This document shows positions 46,168 through 55,113 of a DNA stretch of 64,000 nucleotides, one piece after another (within the stretch, counting starts at the first letter, position 1; each line of letters opens with the position of its first letter). The position numbers and the translations under genes were made by a program. The stretch is taken from the NCBI GenBank assembly GCA_937125455.1, contig CAKZLK010000030.1:40541-104540 (forward strand), read 5' to 3'. The notes under the pieces are model-generated. The model was given only the letters and a program-made list of their open reading frames with translations. It searched no databases and was not told where the DNA came from. Source of the stretch: an uncultured Aequorivita sp. (lineage in GTDB: Bacteria > Bacteroidota > Bacteroidia > Flavobacteriales > Flavobacteriaceae).

Positions 46168-46438
46168 AATCAAGACCGGAATTTCGTTTGTTACTGATGC
46201 TTTTGGGGAAGATTCTTGTCAGCTGAAAAATCTGAGGATTGTTGATGATTCGTATCAGAGCGACATATAGGACTGCATTAAAAACCATTACGCTGATGAT
46301 CACTCCAAAACTGAACGAGAAAATAATAATGAGCAAAGAAGCTATGATGGATATCATCATCACCGCAAAGAGGGAAAGGGGCAATCCAAAAATGACTGCC
46401 CTTTTTCTGATGTTTTTATAGACCTCGAACTTCTTCAT
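46154..46438 (-). CDS. traF: TraF-like (DUF4133), VirB3 homologue
   Basis: The protein has 94 residues from the ATG at 46438 (KKFEVYKNIRKRAVIFGLP). A TTG seven codons earlier is in frame. Two membrane helices (about 19-40 and 45-66) and the end LTRIFPKSISNKRNS fit the DUF4133/VirB3-like family. It lies between traE and traG, which confirms the call. Confidence 0.88.
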   Translation of the reverse strand: MKKFEVYKNIRKRAVIFGLPLSLFAVMMISIIASLLIIIFSFSFGVIISVMVFNAVLYVALIRIINNPQIFQLTRIFPKSISNKRNSGLDYEHD

Positions 46439-46474
46439 AACAGATTTATTAACTTCCAAATGTCGCTTGGCGAC

Positions 46475-46762
46475 TTAGACTACGATTCCAATGAGGTAGG
46501 TGAAAATGCCTACTACGGCGCCGGCAATAAGGACAAAGACCAGCACACGGGTAATCCCTTTTTTAAGGTCGGCATTTTCCCCGAAGAAATGGCCGGCATT
46601 AAAAAGAAAGCCGATTAAGAAAATGACCCCCAGGATGATGGGGAAAATTGTTCTAATGGTATTGGATACATCATCAACGGAATCTTCAATACCACCAATT
46701 TGTGCGAAAAGAGAAGTGGATAGCAGCGAAAGAACGCTGGCCAAATAATATGATTTTTTCAT
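46475..46762 (-). CDS. traE: TraE-like (DUF4134), VirB2-type pilin
   Basis: The 95-residue protein has a signal peptide (SYYLASVLSLLSTSLFAQ) and two membrane helices (about 40-58 and 72-95), the layout of VirB2-like DUF4134 proteins. The GGIEDSVDDVSNTIRTIFP segment is typical. It is the first gene of the leftward tra operon, and 153 bases separate it from the divergent amidase gene. Confidence 0.88.
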   Translation of the reverse strand: MKKSYYLASVLSLLSTSLFAQIGGIEDSVDDVSNTIRTIFPIILGVIFLIGFLFNAGHFFGENADLKKGITRVLVFVLIAGAVVGIFTYLIGIVV

Positions 46763-46951
46763 AACGGAACGGTTTAAATTTTTGATTCGTTTTCGTTATG
46801 AGAAAAGTAATAATTTACTTATTTAAATACCTGTAAATCAAATAATTGTGAATAAAATATTATTCGAATTGATTTGGATTTCGATGCTGTTATTTAATAT
46901 CAAATTCTATGGAATTTGGAAGAGAGGTTGTTAATAACTCGAAAATTGAAA

Positions 46952-47599
46952 ATGAAAAAAGTGCTCAAAAACGTCAGTTTTATGATTTTTCTACTCAAAA
47001 GTTGCTTGTTTTTGAGTCAGGATTTGGATGCAAAAAAGGTAATTGTAATTGACCCTGGGCACGGTGGAAAAGAATCAGGTGCTATCGGAATAAATGGCAT
47101 CCAGGAAAAGGATGTGGTATTGGACATTGCTGAAGTTATTTTAAAACTGAATAAGAAGTTGGATGAACCTCTGGATATCTACTTAACTCGATATACTGAT
47201 ACGCTTATTTCATTATGCGATAGGATCACGTTGGCAAAAGCCATAAAGGCGGATTTGTTTTTGTCATTGCATTGTAATCATTCCGATAATCCCAACGCAA
47301 GAGGAGTGGAAGCTTACGTGGCTAATCAAAGTTCTGGGTTTTCCGAAGAAGCCATTTGGTTAGCTTTTCAACTACAGGCAGACCTTAACAAGAAACTTGG
47401 TTTTGAAAGTAGGGGCGTGAAGTTTGCAGATTTTCAGGTATTGCGGGAAACGATTAATGATTTTCCTTCGGTACTGGTTGAATTGGGATTTTTGAGTAAT
47501 TGGGATGAAGCACGATATCTGATGAAAGAAAAAAATGTCCTCGCCATTGTGCTGACTATTTTAAAAGGTTTAGAAATTAAAAAATTAGGTTATGATTGA
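46952..47599 (+). CDS. N-acetylmuramoyl-L-alanine amidase (Amidase_3)
   Basis: The protein has 215 residues from the ATG at 46952, which gives a clean signal peptide (ending near SCLFLSQ). An earlier in-frame ATG at 46916 would bury it. Zinc ligands are visible: H37 in VIDPGHGGKESG with E41, and the H of LSLHCNHSDN, plus the catalytic glutamate in VLVELGFLSNWDEA. The enzyme cuts peptidoglycan, and in an ICE it probably opens the wall for the transfer channel in place of a lysozyme-like TraQ. It diverges from traE. Confidence 0.9.
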   Translation: MKKVLKNVSFMIFLLKSCLFLSQDLDAKKVIVIDPGHGGKESGAIGINGIQEKDVVLDIAEVILKLNKKLDEPLDIYLTRYTDTLISLCDRITLAKAIKADLFLSLHCNHSDNPNARGVEAYVANQSSGFSEEAIWLAFQLQADLNKKLGFESRGVKFADFQVLRETINDFPSVLVELGFLSNWDEARYLMKEKNVLAIVLTILKGLEIKKLGYD

Positions 47600-47678
47600 A
47601 CTGTTTATCGAAATTATCAATAGCATTCAACAACTCACAACTATATACTTTAAAGAGTTTTGGAATTTAATACGATGA
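47592..47678 (+). CDS. Possible 28-residue peptide coupled to the amidase
   Basis: The ATG at 47592 overlaps the amidase stop by 8 bases (ATGATTGA) and opens 28 codons ending TGA. The product (IELFIEIINSIQQLTTIYF start) is hydrophobic and amphipathic, as in small membrane-active or holin-like peptides. Shortness makes this uncertain; coupling is the only support. Confidence 0.3.
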   Translation: MIELFIEIINSIQQLTTIYFKEFWNLIR

Positions 47679-47699
47679 AATATTTTGGTTGTTTATATA

Positions 47700-47721
47700 T
47701 TAATCGTAATATTGCAATTAA
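47700..47721. promoter_or_regulatory. Probable ArsR operator upstream of arsR
   Basis: TTAATCG-7 bases-GCAATTAA forms an imperfect inverted repeat 19 bases before the arsR ATG. A near copy with the same spacing lies before the next gene, which supports a regulator-binding site. Confidence 0.6.
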
Positions 47722-47740
47722 CAAATAAGCAATAAAAAAA

Positions 47741-48070
47741 ATGGGATTAGCCAAAACAGAAATGTTTACCGACGAACAAAACGAAATTTCTTTGTTCGCA
47801 AAAGTCTTTGGACATCCGGCAAGGATAGCGATCTTAGAATACCTTTTTAAAATCGACCATTGTGTCTGTGGTGATTTGGTCAACGAAATTGGACTTGCCC
47901 AGCCGACCATTTCACAACACCTAAAAGAATTGAAGCATTTAGGCTTAATTAAAGGGAATGTGGAAGGGACAAGTGTATGCTATTGTATCAACACTGAAAA
48001 TTGGGTCAAAATGAAAGAAGTTATGATTCGTTTTTTAGATCAGGACATTCCAAAACCAGATTGTTGTTAA
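47741..48070 (+). CDS. arsR: ArsR family arsenic-responsive repressor
   Basis: The 109-residue winged-helix protein has the metal-binding motif HCVCGDLV (C41, C43) in the recognition region and a C-terminal CC pair (108-109) that could add a ligand. LAQPTISQHLKELKHLGLI is the DNA-recognition helix. It represses the operon until As(III) binds. It heads a rightward cluster ending in ACR3. Confidence 0.92.
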   Translation: MGLAKTEMFTDEQNEISLFAKVFGHPARIAILEYLFKIDHCVCGDLVNEIGLAQPTISQHLKELKHLGLIKGNVEGTSVCYCINTENWVKMKEVMIRFLDQDIPKPDCC

Positions 48071-48085
48071 AAAAATTTAAACATA

Positions 48086-48107
48086 TTAATCGTATAATCG
48101 CAATAAA
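48086..48107. promoter_or_regulatory. Second ArsR-type operator
   Basis: TTAATCG-7 bases-GCAATAAA repeats the site before arsR and lies 9 bases before the next ATG. It suggests a second ArsR-controlled promoter between arsR and the downstream genes. Confidence 0.55.
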
Positions 48108-48116
48108 ACAATAAAT

Positions 48117-48584
48117 ATGAAACTCCTAGAAGTAAAGAACAAACTGAACCAATTGGAAGAAATCGCCTTCCAACTACCAAATGGGGAACTGGTTCCCAAC
48201 CATTTCCACGTTACCGAAGTCGGTAAGATCACAAAGCATTTTATTGACTGTGGCGGAACCGAAAGAACTGAAGAAGTAGTAAACTTCCAACTTTGGAATG
48301 CCAACGATTATGATCACAGATTGCATCCCGAAAAACTGTTGAGCATCATCGAGCTTTCCGAAAAAGTACTGGAATTAGGCGATTTGGAAATCGAAGTGGA
48401 ATATCAAGCAGATACGATTGGGAAATTCGGACTTGACTTTGACGGAAAGAATTTCTTGCTGACATCCAAACAAACCGACTGTTTGGCTAAAGAGCAATGT
48501 GGCATTCCTTCAGAAAAACCTAAAATGAAATTATCCGAAATTCAAACCGAAACTTCTTGCGCACCGGGAAGCGGTTGCTGTTAA
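48117..48584 (+). CDS. DUF6428 family protein
   Basis: The 155-residue protein starts MKLLEVKNKLNQLEEIAFQ, has the LVPNHFHVTEVG segment conserved in DUF6428 and ends in a cysteine-rich tail (CAPGSGCC), with LTSKQTDCLAKEQCG before it. Members accompany arsenic operons in flavobacteria. The cysteine-rich tail suggests As(III) or metal binding, which is inference. Confidence 0.8.
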   Translation: MKLLEVKNKLNQLEEIAFQLPNGELVPNHFHVTEVGKITKHFIDCGGTERTEEVVNFQLWNANDYDHRLHPEKLLSIIELSEKVLELGDLEIEVEYQADTIGKFGLDFDGKNFLLTSKQTDCLAKEQCGIPSEKPKMKLSEIQTETSCAPGSGCC

Positions 48585-48604
48585 ACTTAAAAATAATACT
48601 AATT

Positions 48605-49378
48605 ATGAAAATTATCCTGTTTAGTGATATTCACTCAAACTTACCTGCGTTGCAGGCCTTTTTTAACGATGTGGAGGAAAGGGATGCAGACGCCATCTAT
48701 TGTCTCGGCGATTTAGTGGGCTACAATATTTGGCCAAACGAGGTCATCGAAGAAATCAAGAAACGAAAAATACCGACCATAGCTGGAAACTACGATTTTG
48801 GTATCGGAAGAAGTAGTGATGATTGTGGTTGTGCCTACAAAACAGACGAAGAAAAAGCCAATGGAGCGGTTTCTATTTCGTTGACCAATGAATTGATAAA
48901 TGATGACAATAGAGTTTATTTGAGAACCCTTCCTGCACATATCAAGATTGAATTTAAACTGAATGACGATCAATTGAATGTGTTGTTGGTTCACGGCAGC
49001 CCAAGGAAAATAAACGAATACCTTTTTGAGGACAGGGCCGAAAAGAGTATGATACGCATTATGGAACAAGCCGATGCGGACATTATGTGTTTTGGTCATA
49101 CACACAAGCCATATCACAGAACTTTCAATTCAGCAGATGAAAACACACCATATTTTAGACACGCTATCAATATAGGTTCAGTAGGTAAACCAAAAGACAA
49201 CGATAATCGGGGTAGTTACGTGATTCTGGAAATCAACGAAAATGCTTCTGTTTTGGACAAAGACAGTATTTCGGTACAATTTGTAAAATTTGAATATGAT
49301 ATTGAAAAAGCTGCCAAGGCAATTGAAGAGAGTATCCTACCAAACGACTATGCCGAAAATTTAAGAAATGGATTTTAA
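48605..49378 (+). CDS. Metallophosphoesterase
   Basis: The protein has 257 residues from the ATG at 48605. Calcineurin-like phosphoesterase motifs are complete: FSDIHSN (D and H ligands), CLGDLVGYN, AGNYDFG and FGHTHKPY. It is soluble. A CGCAY cysteine pair follows the third motif. It lies in the arsenic operon, between DUF6428 and the GcvH-like gene; its substrate is unknown. Confidence 0.88.
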   Translation: MKIILFSDIHSNLPALQAFFNDVEERDADAIYCLGDLVGYNIWPNEVIEEIKKRKIPTIAGNYDFGIGRSSDDCGCAYKTDEEKANGAVSISLTNELINDDNRVYLRTLPAHIKIEFKLNDDQLNVLLVHGSPRKINEYLFEDRAEKSMIRIMEQADADIMCFGHTHKPYHRTFNSADENTPYFRHAINIGSVGKPKDNDNRGSYVILEINENASVLDKDSISVQFVKFEYDIEKAAKAIEESILPNDYAENLRNGF

Positions 49379-49389
49379 AATTAGAAGGA

Positions 49390-49770
49390 ATGAAAAACAC
49401 TAATGATATCTATTTTTCCAAAGAACACACGTGGATTAGAATAGAAAATAAAACAGGAACTGTGGGGATTACCACTTTCGCTCAAAGCGAGCTCGGCGAA
49501 ATAGTTTATGTTGACCTGCCCAGCGTTGGCGACGAGTTCAACCAAGACGAAGTCTTTGGCTCCGTTGAGGCGTTAAAGACAGTTAGCGATTTGTTTATGC
49601 CCCTGACGGGGGAAGTGACGGCTATCAACGAGGATTTGCTTGACAGCCCCACACTTGTAAACGAAAAACCTTTTGTGGAAGGTTGGATGGTTAAAATAGA
49701 AATTAAGGATTTGGAAGAACTATCAAACCTTTTGAGCGAAGCCGAATATCAAAAAAAAATCGAAAAATAA
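49390..49770 (+). CDS. GcvH-like lipoyl carrier protein in the arsenic operon
   Basis: The 126-residue protein is a full-length glycine cleavage H-protein homologue. The lipoyl lysine is K63 in [15 protein letters not shown], and the flanking [18 protein letters not shown] is conserved. No other glycine cleavage gene is nearby. Its position 11 bases after the phosphoesterase and 1 base before ACR3 places it firmly in the arsenic operon. Lipoyl dithiols bind As(III) strongly, so it may be an arsenic-dedicated carrier or a lipoate relay. Confidence 0.88.
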   Translation: MKNTNDIYFSKEHTWIRIENKTGTVGITTFAQSELGEIVYVDLPSVGDEFNQDEVFGSVEALKTVSDLFMPLTGEVTAINEDLLDSPTLVNEKPFVEGWMVKIEIKDLEELSNLLSEAEYQKKIEK

Positions 49771-49771
49771 G

Positions 49772-50824
49772 ATGACTAATAAAAAACTAAGTTTTCTTGA
49801 TAAAAATCTGACACTTTGGATATTTATTGCAATGGCAATAGGAGTTGGAACTGGATATTTCATTCCTACCTTTCCAAATATCATAAATTCGTTCAGTAGC
49901 GGAACAACCAATATCCCGATAGCAATCGGCCTGATATTAATGATGTACCCACCACTGGCAAAAGTAAATTATTCGTTGTTGCCAAAGGTTTTTAAAGACA
50001 CAAGAATTCTGGGTATTTCCCTTTTATTAAACTGGATAATCGGTCCCGCTTTGATGTTTGTCCTTGCAATTACTTTTTTACGAGATTACCCGGAATATAT
50101 GGTTGGCCTCATTCTCATTGGCCTGGCCCGCTGTGTGGCTATGGTATTGGTCTGGAACGACCTGGCCGAGGGAAGTAGCGAATACGGTGCGGGGCTGGTA
50201 GCTCTGAACAGTATATTTCAGGTTTTTGCGTATAGTTTTTATGCTTGGATTTTTATTACGGTGCTCCCTCCTTACTTTGGTTTTGAAAGTGCTATTATAG
50301 ATATTTCTATAGGTACGATTGCGGAAAGTGTAGCAATATATTTGGGGATTCCGTTTTTAATGGGGATTTTAAGCCGCTTGATTTTAGTTGAACTAAAGGG
50401 GAAAGACTGGTATGAGAACGTATTTATACCTAAGATTTCACCGATGACTTTGATTGCACTTTTGTTTACCATCGTGGTGATGTTCTCGTTAAAAGGTGAA
50501 TTAATCGTGGAAATCCCAATGGATGTACTGATTATTGCCTTACCATTACTTTTATACTTTACCGTAATGTTTATTATAGGTTTCTTTTTCTCTAAAGCGA
50601 TGGGAATTGAATACGATAAAACGGCTTCTGTAGCCTTTACGGCAGCTGGAAACAATTTTGAATTGGCCATTGCGGTAGCTATTGCTGTTTTTGGGTTGAA
50701 TTCGGGACAGGCCTTTACAGGGGTAATTGGCCCTTTGGTAGAAGTTCCTGCATTGATCTTATTGGTTAGGGTTTCCTTTTGGTTGCGAAAAAAATATTAT
50801 GGCAAAACCGAAGTTCTAAATTGA
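49772..50824 (+). CDS. arsB: ACR3 family arsenite efflux transporter
   Basis: The 350-residue protein has ten predicted membrane helices and the ACR3 signature around C121 ([15 protein letters not shown]), the cysteine needed for As(III) transport in this family. [15 protein letters not shown] is the second conserved block. It exports arsenite and ends the arsR operon. The gene is often labelled arsB although it is the ACR3 type, not the ArsB type. Confidence 0.93.
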   Translation: MTNKKLSFLDKNLTLWIFIAMAIGVGTGYFIPTFPNIINSFSSGTTNIPIAIGLILMMYPPLAKVNYSLLPKVFKDTRILGISLLLNWIIGPALMFVLAITFLRDYPEYMVGLILIGLARCVAMVLVWNDLAEGSSEYGAGLVALNSIFQVFAYSFYAWIFITVLPPYFGFESAIIDISIGTIAESVAIYLGIPFLMGILSRLILVELKGKDWYENVFIPKISPMTLIALLFTIVVMFSLKGELIVEIPMDVLIIALPLLLYFTVMFIIGFFFSKAMGIEYDKTASVAFTAAGNNFELAIAVAIAVFGLNSGQAFTGVIGPLVEVPALILLVRVSFWLRKKYYGKTEVLN

Positions 50825-50843
50825 CAAAAATCCAGAGCATAAT

Positions 50844-51506
50844 TCACTTCCGTTTATCCCCAGCTCGCTCATCAAAAGCAATCAAGTTAAAAAGTTCCCG
50901 CATTCTGCTACGGACACGGTTGCCATAGCGTTCTTCCAATTCTTCAGCATTTAGGTTGGTGGTAGCGTGAGTCTTAATTTTATGTTTGGTTTGCAAGTAC
51001 AGATCATAACGCGATAAAAGCACTTCGCCCATAACGTTTAAATCTTTTCCGTAAAACCTACCGGCTGGTTCTACCCCCAAATCGTCAAAGCAGAAGAACT
51101 TAGTATTGCCATATTCTTCAATAGTTTTAAAACCTAAATGATTAAAGCTAAAACTTACATTACGGCAAGGGATCATTTCATAGGGGCGTCGAAAAGGAAC
51201 TATATGACGAAGAAGTTTCATTAAACTGGTTTTGCCACATCCTACCGGACCGGAAAGGAGAATCCCTTTTTCTAAATCTATATTAAATTTGTCGCAAGAC
51301 TCACGGTCTTTGATAAAATAAGAGCATAATTTCAAAATTATCTTTTTATCCTCTTCATAAATCCTGAATCTTTTTCCGAAAATTAGTTTCCCCTTTGCAT
51401 CCAGGTAAATCAAGATTTTCGGAAAATCGTATGTTACGTTTTTACCGTCAAATTCACCTAGCGAATATTCCACGCCACCTTCGGTTATTTTAGAGGGGTT
51501 GTCCAT
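50844..51506 (-). CDS. DnaC/IstB-like ATPase
   Basis: The protein has 220 residues from the ATG at 51506. A longer frame exists, but its first 67 codons overlap the upstream gene in another frame. Walker A is GPVGCGKT (86-93), Walker B is FFCFDDLGVEP, and the C-terminal part has TTNLNAEELEERYGNRVRSR. It is a helicase-loader-type protein that likely helps replication of the circular ICE. It converges with ACR3. Confidence 0.82.
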   Translation of the reverse strand: MDNPSKITEGGVEYSLGEFDGKNVTYDFPKILIYLDAKGKLIFGKRFRIYEEDKKIILKLCSYFIKDRESCDKFNIDLEKGILLSGPVGCGKTSLMKLLRHIVPFRRPYEMIPCRNVSFSFNHLGFKTIEEYGNTKFFCFDDLGVEPAGRFYGKDLNVMGEVLLSRYDLYLQTKHKIKTHATTNLNAEELEERYGNRVRSRMRELFNLIAFDERAGDKRK

Positions 51507-52209
51507 AGTCTTTGGTTTTAGTGGTTCGCAAGTTGTCCTCTTTAAGGGACGCTTGTTTTTTGCTTGGTTTGTTTTCCTGATCAAACAATTCAGCTCGATC
51601 CATCCAGTTAACGGCCAATGCTTGCCAGTCACGTATCGGTTCTCCGTCGCTCGTTTTCCAATCATTGGTTTGATAATGGGCAAAGAATTTTTTTCCTTCA
51701 TCCGCATTAAAATTTTTTTTAATAAAAAAATCTAAGACGGCCTGCCTGGCCTTTGGCTGTTTAGTATTGTTTACTTGTTTGTTATTGTTTATAGTAGATA
51801 CCAATGCTTGTCCACTGGAGGGACGGTGCTGGTTCACTACCGGTTCACGTACGGGATGGTACTGTTCCGCAAGTTGTTCTAATTTGGGATCGTAGTGTCC
51901 CGTAACCGGTTCATCACTTGTCCTGATAATGGACATCTTGATTTTACTGCCTTTGTAGGGATTATTCGATGGAAAGTAGGTGAGATAATTCCACCAGTCA
52001 AGGTCAGTTATGCAACGATGATAAGTAGATTTAGAACCAATCTTGGCTGCGCGCATCAAATCTCTACGGTTCACATAAAATTCATAGGCGAAGCGGCTGC
52101 TGTTCCATTCTTGGAACAGCGCCATATATAGACTAATATGGGTCGGATTCAAGCGGTCGTCGAAGAAGAATTTTTCAAAAGCCGCATTGAGTAGCTTTAT
52201 ATAATTCAT
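51490..52209 (-). CDS. ICE replication-associated protein (putative)
   Basis: The protein has 239 residues from the ATG at 52209 (NYIKLLNAAFEKFFFDDRL). The N-terminal half has an initiator-like winged-helix pattern (LMRAAKIGSKSTYHRCITDL), the middle is proline- and asparagine-rich, and the end is a DnaT/primosome-like stretch (WQALAVNWMDRAELF). It overlaps the DnaC-like gene by 17 bases, so the two likely act as an initiator and loader pair. Confidence 0.7.
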   Translation of the reverse strand: MNYIKLLNAAFEKFFFDDRLNPTHISLYMALFQEWNSSRFAYEFYVNRRDLMRAAKIGSKSTYHRCITDLDWWNYLTYFPSNNPYKGSKIKMSIIRTSDEPVTGHYDPKLEQLAEQYHPVREPVVNQHRPSSGQALVSTINNNKQVNNTKQPKARQAVLDFFIKKNFNADEGKKFFAHYQTNDWKTSDGEPIRDWQALAVNWMDRAELFDQENKPSKKQASLKEDNLRTTKTKDYGQPL

Positions 52210-52213
52210 TGCC

Positions 52214-52498
52214 TTACGAATCAAATTTGTGATGAACACGGTTTTCTGTCATCACGTTCTGGATTTCTTCGGCATCGTAGTAAATGATACCTCCCACTTT
52301 GGTGTACGGCAACGTGCCATTGACGCGAAGGTTTTGAAGTGTTCCCGGACTGACCTGGAGCAATTCCATCACTTCGGAAGATTTAAGATATTTCTTGATT
52401 TTTCCAGAAGCTTGTTTGGCTAGAAGGTTTTTGATATCATCGAGTAATTCCATTTTGAATTCTCGAAGATCGTCGGTGGTAATAATACTTGTTGGCAT
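52214..52498 (-). CDS. Excisionase-like helix-turn-helix protein
   Basis: The 94-residue protein has a MerR/excisionase-type HTH (SSEVMELLQVSPGTLQNLRVN with LPYTKVGGIIYYDAEEI) preceded by a helical tail. Such HTH_17 proteins promote excision of Bacteroidota ICEs. It lies 4 bases upstream of the replication gene and is preceded by a 267-base control region. Confidence 0.82.
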   Translation of the reverse strand: MPTSIITTDDLREFKMELLDDIKNLLAKQASGKIKKYLKSSEVMELLQVSPGTLQNLRVNGTLPYTKVGGIIYYDAEEIQNVMTENRVHHKFDS

Positions 52499-52765
52499 AA
52501 TAGAACGATTTATGGAAAAGGGCTATCGGGAATTTTTAATTGATAGCCCTTAACCTGATTTGACTTTCGTTCTACAAATTTGAATAGGTTTATTGGATTT
52601 TATTCACAAGAAACACCCAAGTTGTGTGTTTTTATATACTAATTTTCAATGAGTTAAATTGTGTGAAAATAGACTTTATTGAAGTTTTAGGGAGTACCAC
52701 TTCGATACAATTAAAATGAAAAATGAAACATAAAAACGTCAGCACAAGTTGTGTGACTCACTAGT

Positions 52766-53617
52766 CTATTCATCTGCGTCCTGCATCCGTTTTAAAAGAC
52801 TTGATTTCATTCTATCTATAAACTTGGTAGGTTCAATTTTTCGAGCTCTTATTTCTAGAAATTTTCTATAGTAGTTACCCAAATCCAAGTCAAAAATCTC
52901 TTCACAGGCTATTGCCATATCTTTGATTCCGGCTTTCCCTCCTGTAATTGCTCCGGATGCTTGAAGAGCGTAAATTAGCTCGACCAGATCAATTTTATTT
53001 GCCGTCCATCCCAGATCTAATCGCTTAAAGCGCCTTTTAACTGGAATATTGATATTGCTTTTTTGACACTCCAATTTCTTTAATTCATTTAGATAGTGCG
53101 TAAATAGTAGATCATAGGCTATAATTTTGGCAACTGAATTATCGTGACTAGTCGAAAATTCGGCATCTGTGTAGAAATGGGACGTGTCTGAAATTAGCCC
53201 TATATTATCATTGCCTCTCAAAAAATAATACTCATCCAAACTGCTAGAATTTTGTCGATAGTATCGTATAAAATCTATATTTTGAGTATAATAGGTTTGA
53301 AGTTTGTGAATCTCTTCTTCAATAAAGATCTTCTTTATTTTATTTGAACCCTTGGGTTTTAACAAAAGGTGTTTATATAGCTTTACAAAGAATTTCAAAT
53401 TTCCATAAATAAAAGGCTTTTGTTTTTTGAAGAACTTTATCTCCTCCTCTTTGTTTTTAAATTCTCCAGTTCTAACAACAATTCTTAATTTTTGTAAGAA
53501 ATATCGGGAGGATTGCAGACCTTTTTCAACATTTTTAAAATCATCGAGATCTAAATTTCCGATCTCGTTGATATCTTCTTGATATGATTTGAGTATATTC
53601 TTAATCGATTTTTGCAA
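52766..53617 (-). CDS. rteC: RteC family regulator of excision
   Basis: The 283-residue protein matches the RteC family of CTnDOT-like elements throughout, including FIRYYRQNSSSLDEYYFLRG and GWTANKIDLVELIYALQASG. In CTnDOT, RteC activates the excision genes. Here it is transcribed toward the excisionase-like gene across a 267-base gap, consistent with that role. RteA/RteB two-component genes are absent. Confidence 0.88.
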   Translation of the reverse strand: MQKSIKNILKSYQEDINEIGNLDLDDFKNVEKGLQSSRYFLQKLRIVVRTGEFKNKEEEIKFFKKQKPFIYGNLKFFVKLYKHLLLKPKGSNKIKKIFIEEEIHKLQTYYTQNIDFIRYYRQNSSSLDEYYFLRGNDNIGLISDTSHFYTDAEFSTSHDNSVAKIIAYDLLFTHYLNELKKLECQKSNINIPVKRRFKRLDLGWTANKIDLVELIYALQASGAITGGKAGIKDMAIACEEIFDLDLGNYYRKFLEIRARKIEPTKFIDRMKSSLLKRMQDADE

Positions 53618-53703
53618 AAAGAGTATTGATTTTATGGTTAGTATTTTTCCAACTAGCTTTAATTATGCACTACGTGAAATGCTATTTAAGTGTTTTAAAA
53701 AAC

Positions 53704-54747
53704 TTAAACATCAAAATGCGCTTTTATTTCCTTAGCCGTATTTCTTGCAGTCTTTCCAACACCATATATTGTGGCAGATGCAAAACCCGTCCAATTACCA
53801 TAGCCCACTAACCATAACTTCGGATATTTTATCGAGCGGGTATTTTTGGTTTCGATATGTCCGTTCTTAATAATGCCTAATGGATTTAAATGTTTGAGAT
53901 TAGCATTAAAACCTGTACACCATATTACAGCATCAAAAGTTTCCTTTTCTCCATCTTGCCAAATAACACCATCTTTGTAAAAAGAGTCAAACGGTCTTAA
54001 TGCATCGTAAATATTTCTTTTTAGACCATTTTTGACAATTTCCACTTGAACAATGTCACTTAATGAAACCTCCTTTTCTTCAGTTTGTTTCTTTTCATTA
54101 AAGTAACTAGAGTTAGCTTGCTGAAATAAATAGCGACCATCTATTTCTTCTGGAAGAAAAGTAGGTTCTTCTAATGTTACCCACTTCGTTTGAGCTACTT
54201 TAGATAATTCTGCCAAAATCTGCGCCCCGGAGTTTCCGCCTCCAATAACAAGAATCTTTTTTCCTTTAAACTTTTTTGTATTACGATAGTCCACCGAATG
54301 TAATTGTACTCCTTGATAATCCTTTCGCTTAGGAAAACTGGGTATAAAAGGGTTTTTAGCTGTTCCTGTCGCACTTACTACAGTCTCAGCATAGAAATTT
54401 CCTTGATTGGTCTCTATTTTAAAAATACCATCTTTATTTTTAACTTTAGTTACTTTTGTATTTCTCTGTATGGAAAAATTATAACGTTTCTCATAGGCTT
54501 TGAGATAGTCAATAAACTCTTGCCTACAGGGATATTCATTTTTACTTTCTGGCATCTGCCAACCAGAAAGTGAACTGTATTGTGTAGGTGAAAATAATTT
54601 CAAATTTTCCCAAGTGTCCAACCAACTACCTCCAGCTTTATTTTTGTCATCCAGAATTAAATAGTTAATAGGGCTTTTATTTAAGAAATAGGCAGTGGAA
54701 AGTCCAGCTTGCCCGCTACCTATAATTATTGTATCATAAATAACCAC
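53704..54747 (-). CDS. Flavin-dependent monooxygenase (ArsO-like)
   Basis: The 347-residue protein has an FAD motif GSGQAG (10-15), an NADPH motif GGGNSGAQ (near 165) and the FxGxxxHxxxY-like region VQLHSVDYRNT typical of flavin monooxygenases. ArsO-like members occur in arsenic operons. It is the last gene of the leftward sigZ-linked operon. Activity on arsenicals is not proven. Confidence 0.78.
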   Translation of the reverse strand: MVIYDTIIIGSGQAGLSTAYFLNKSPINYLILDDKNKAGGSWLDTWENLKLFSPTQYSSLSGWQMPESKNEYPCRQEFIDYLKAYEKRYNFSIQRNTKVTKVKNKDGIFKIETNQGNFYAETVVSATGTAKNPFIPSFPKRKDYQGVQLHSVDYRNTKKFKGKKILVIGGGNSGAQILAELSKVAQTKWVTLEEPTFLPEEIDGRYLFQQANSSYFNEKKQTEEKEVSLSDIVQVEIVKNGLKRNIYDALRPFDSFYKDGVIWQDGEKETFDAVIWCTGFNANLKHLNPLGIIKNGHIETKNTRSIKYPKLWLVGYGNWTGFASATIYGVGKTARNTAKEIKAHFDV

Positions 54748-54765
54748 GTCGAATCATCTTTTAGA

Positions 54766-55107
54766 TTATTGGATCTTTTTTTCTATTTTATAAGGAGTTT
54801 TGTTAATGGCCTCTTCAATATCTTTTTCCGTGTTTTTTTGATTATCAAACCAAACAGTAACTTGACCTTTCTCCGTGTCTGACTCTGATTTAATAAATCC
54901 TTCTACTTTTCGCTTTAAAGAAAATTCTACAATATTTTTACAGCAGGATTGATTGAATTTTTTTAATTGATACGTTTTTTTCACGGTGTCTACTGCTACC
55001 TTGGATTCGTTAATGTTTTGTTTATAGGTTTTCTTTTGTTTTTCATTGCAAGACAATGCAAGACTGGATAAAAATGCAATGACGAGAAATTTATATAATG
55101 TTTTCAT
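54766..55107 (-). CDS. Lipoprotein with HMA-like metal-binding domain
   Basis: The 113-residue protein has a lipoprotein signal (LVIAFLSSLALSC) and a small HMA-like fold with the pair SCCK in FNQSCCKNIVEF and VEGFIKSESDTEKGQVTV. It resembles a tethered periplasmic mercuric or arsenical scavenger like MerP, positioned next to the MerT-like transporter. Confidence 0.75.
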   Translation of the reverse strand: MKTLYKFLVIAFLSSLALSCNEKQKKTYKQNINESKVAVDTVKKTYQLKKFNQSCCKNIVEFSLKRKVEGFIKSESDTEKGQVTVWFDNQKNTEKDIEEAINKTPYKIEKKIQ

Positions 55108-55113
55108 ATTTAA

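Noticed and set aside
52499..52765. Possible small gene between the excisionase and rteC
   Set aside because: No frame with plausible start and length; the stretch has only A/T-rich control-like sequence with AAGTTGTGTG at two places (near 52620 and 52748), which may be a regulator site but is too short to call.
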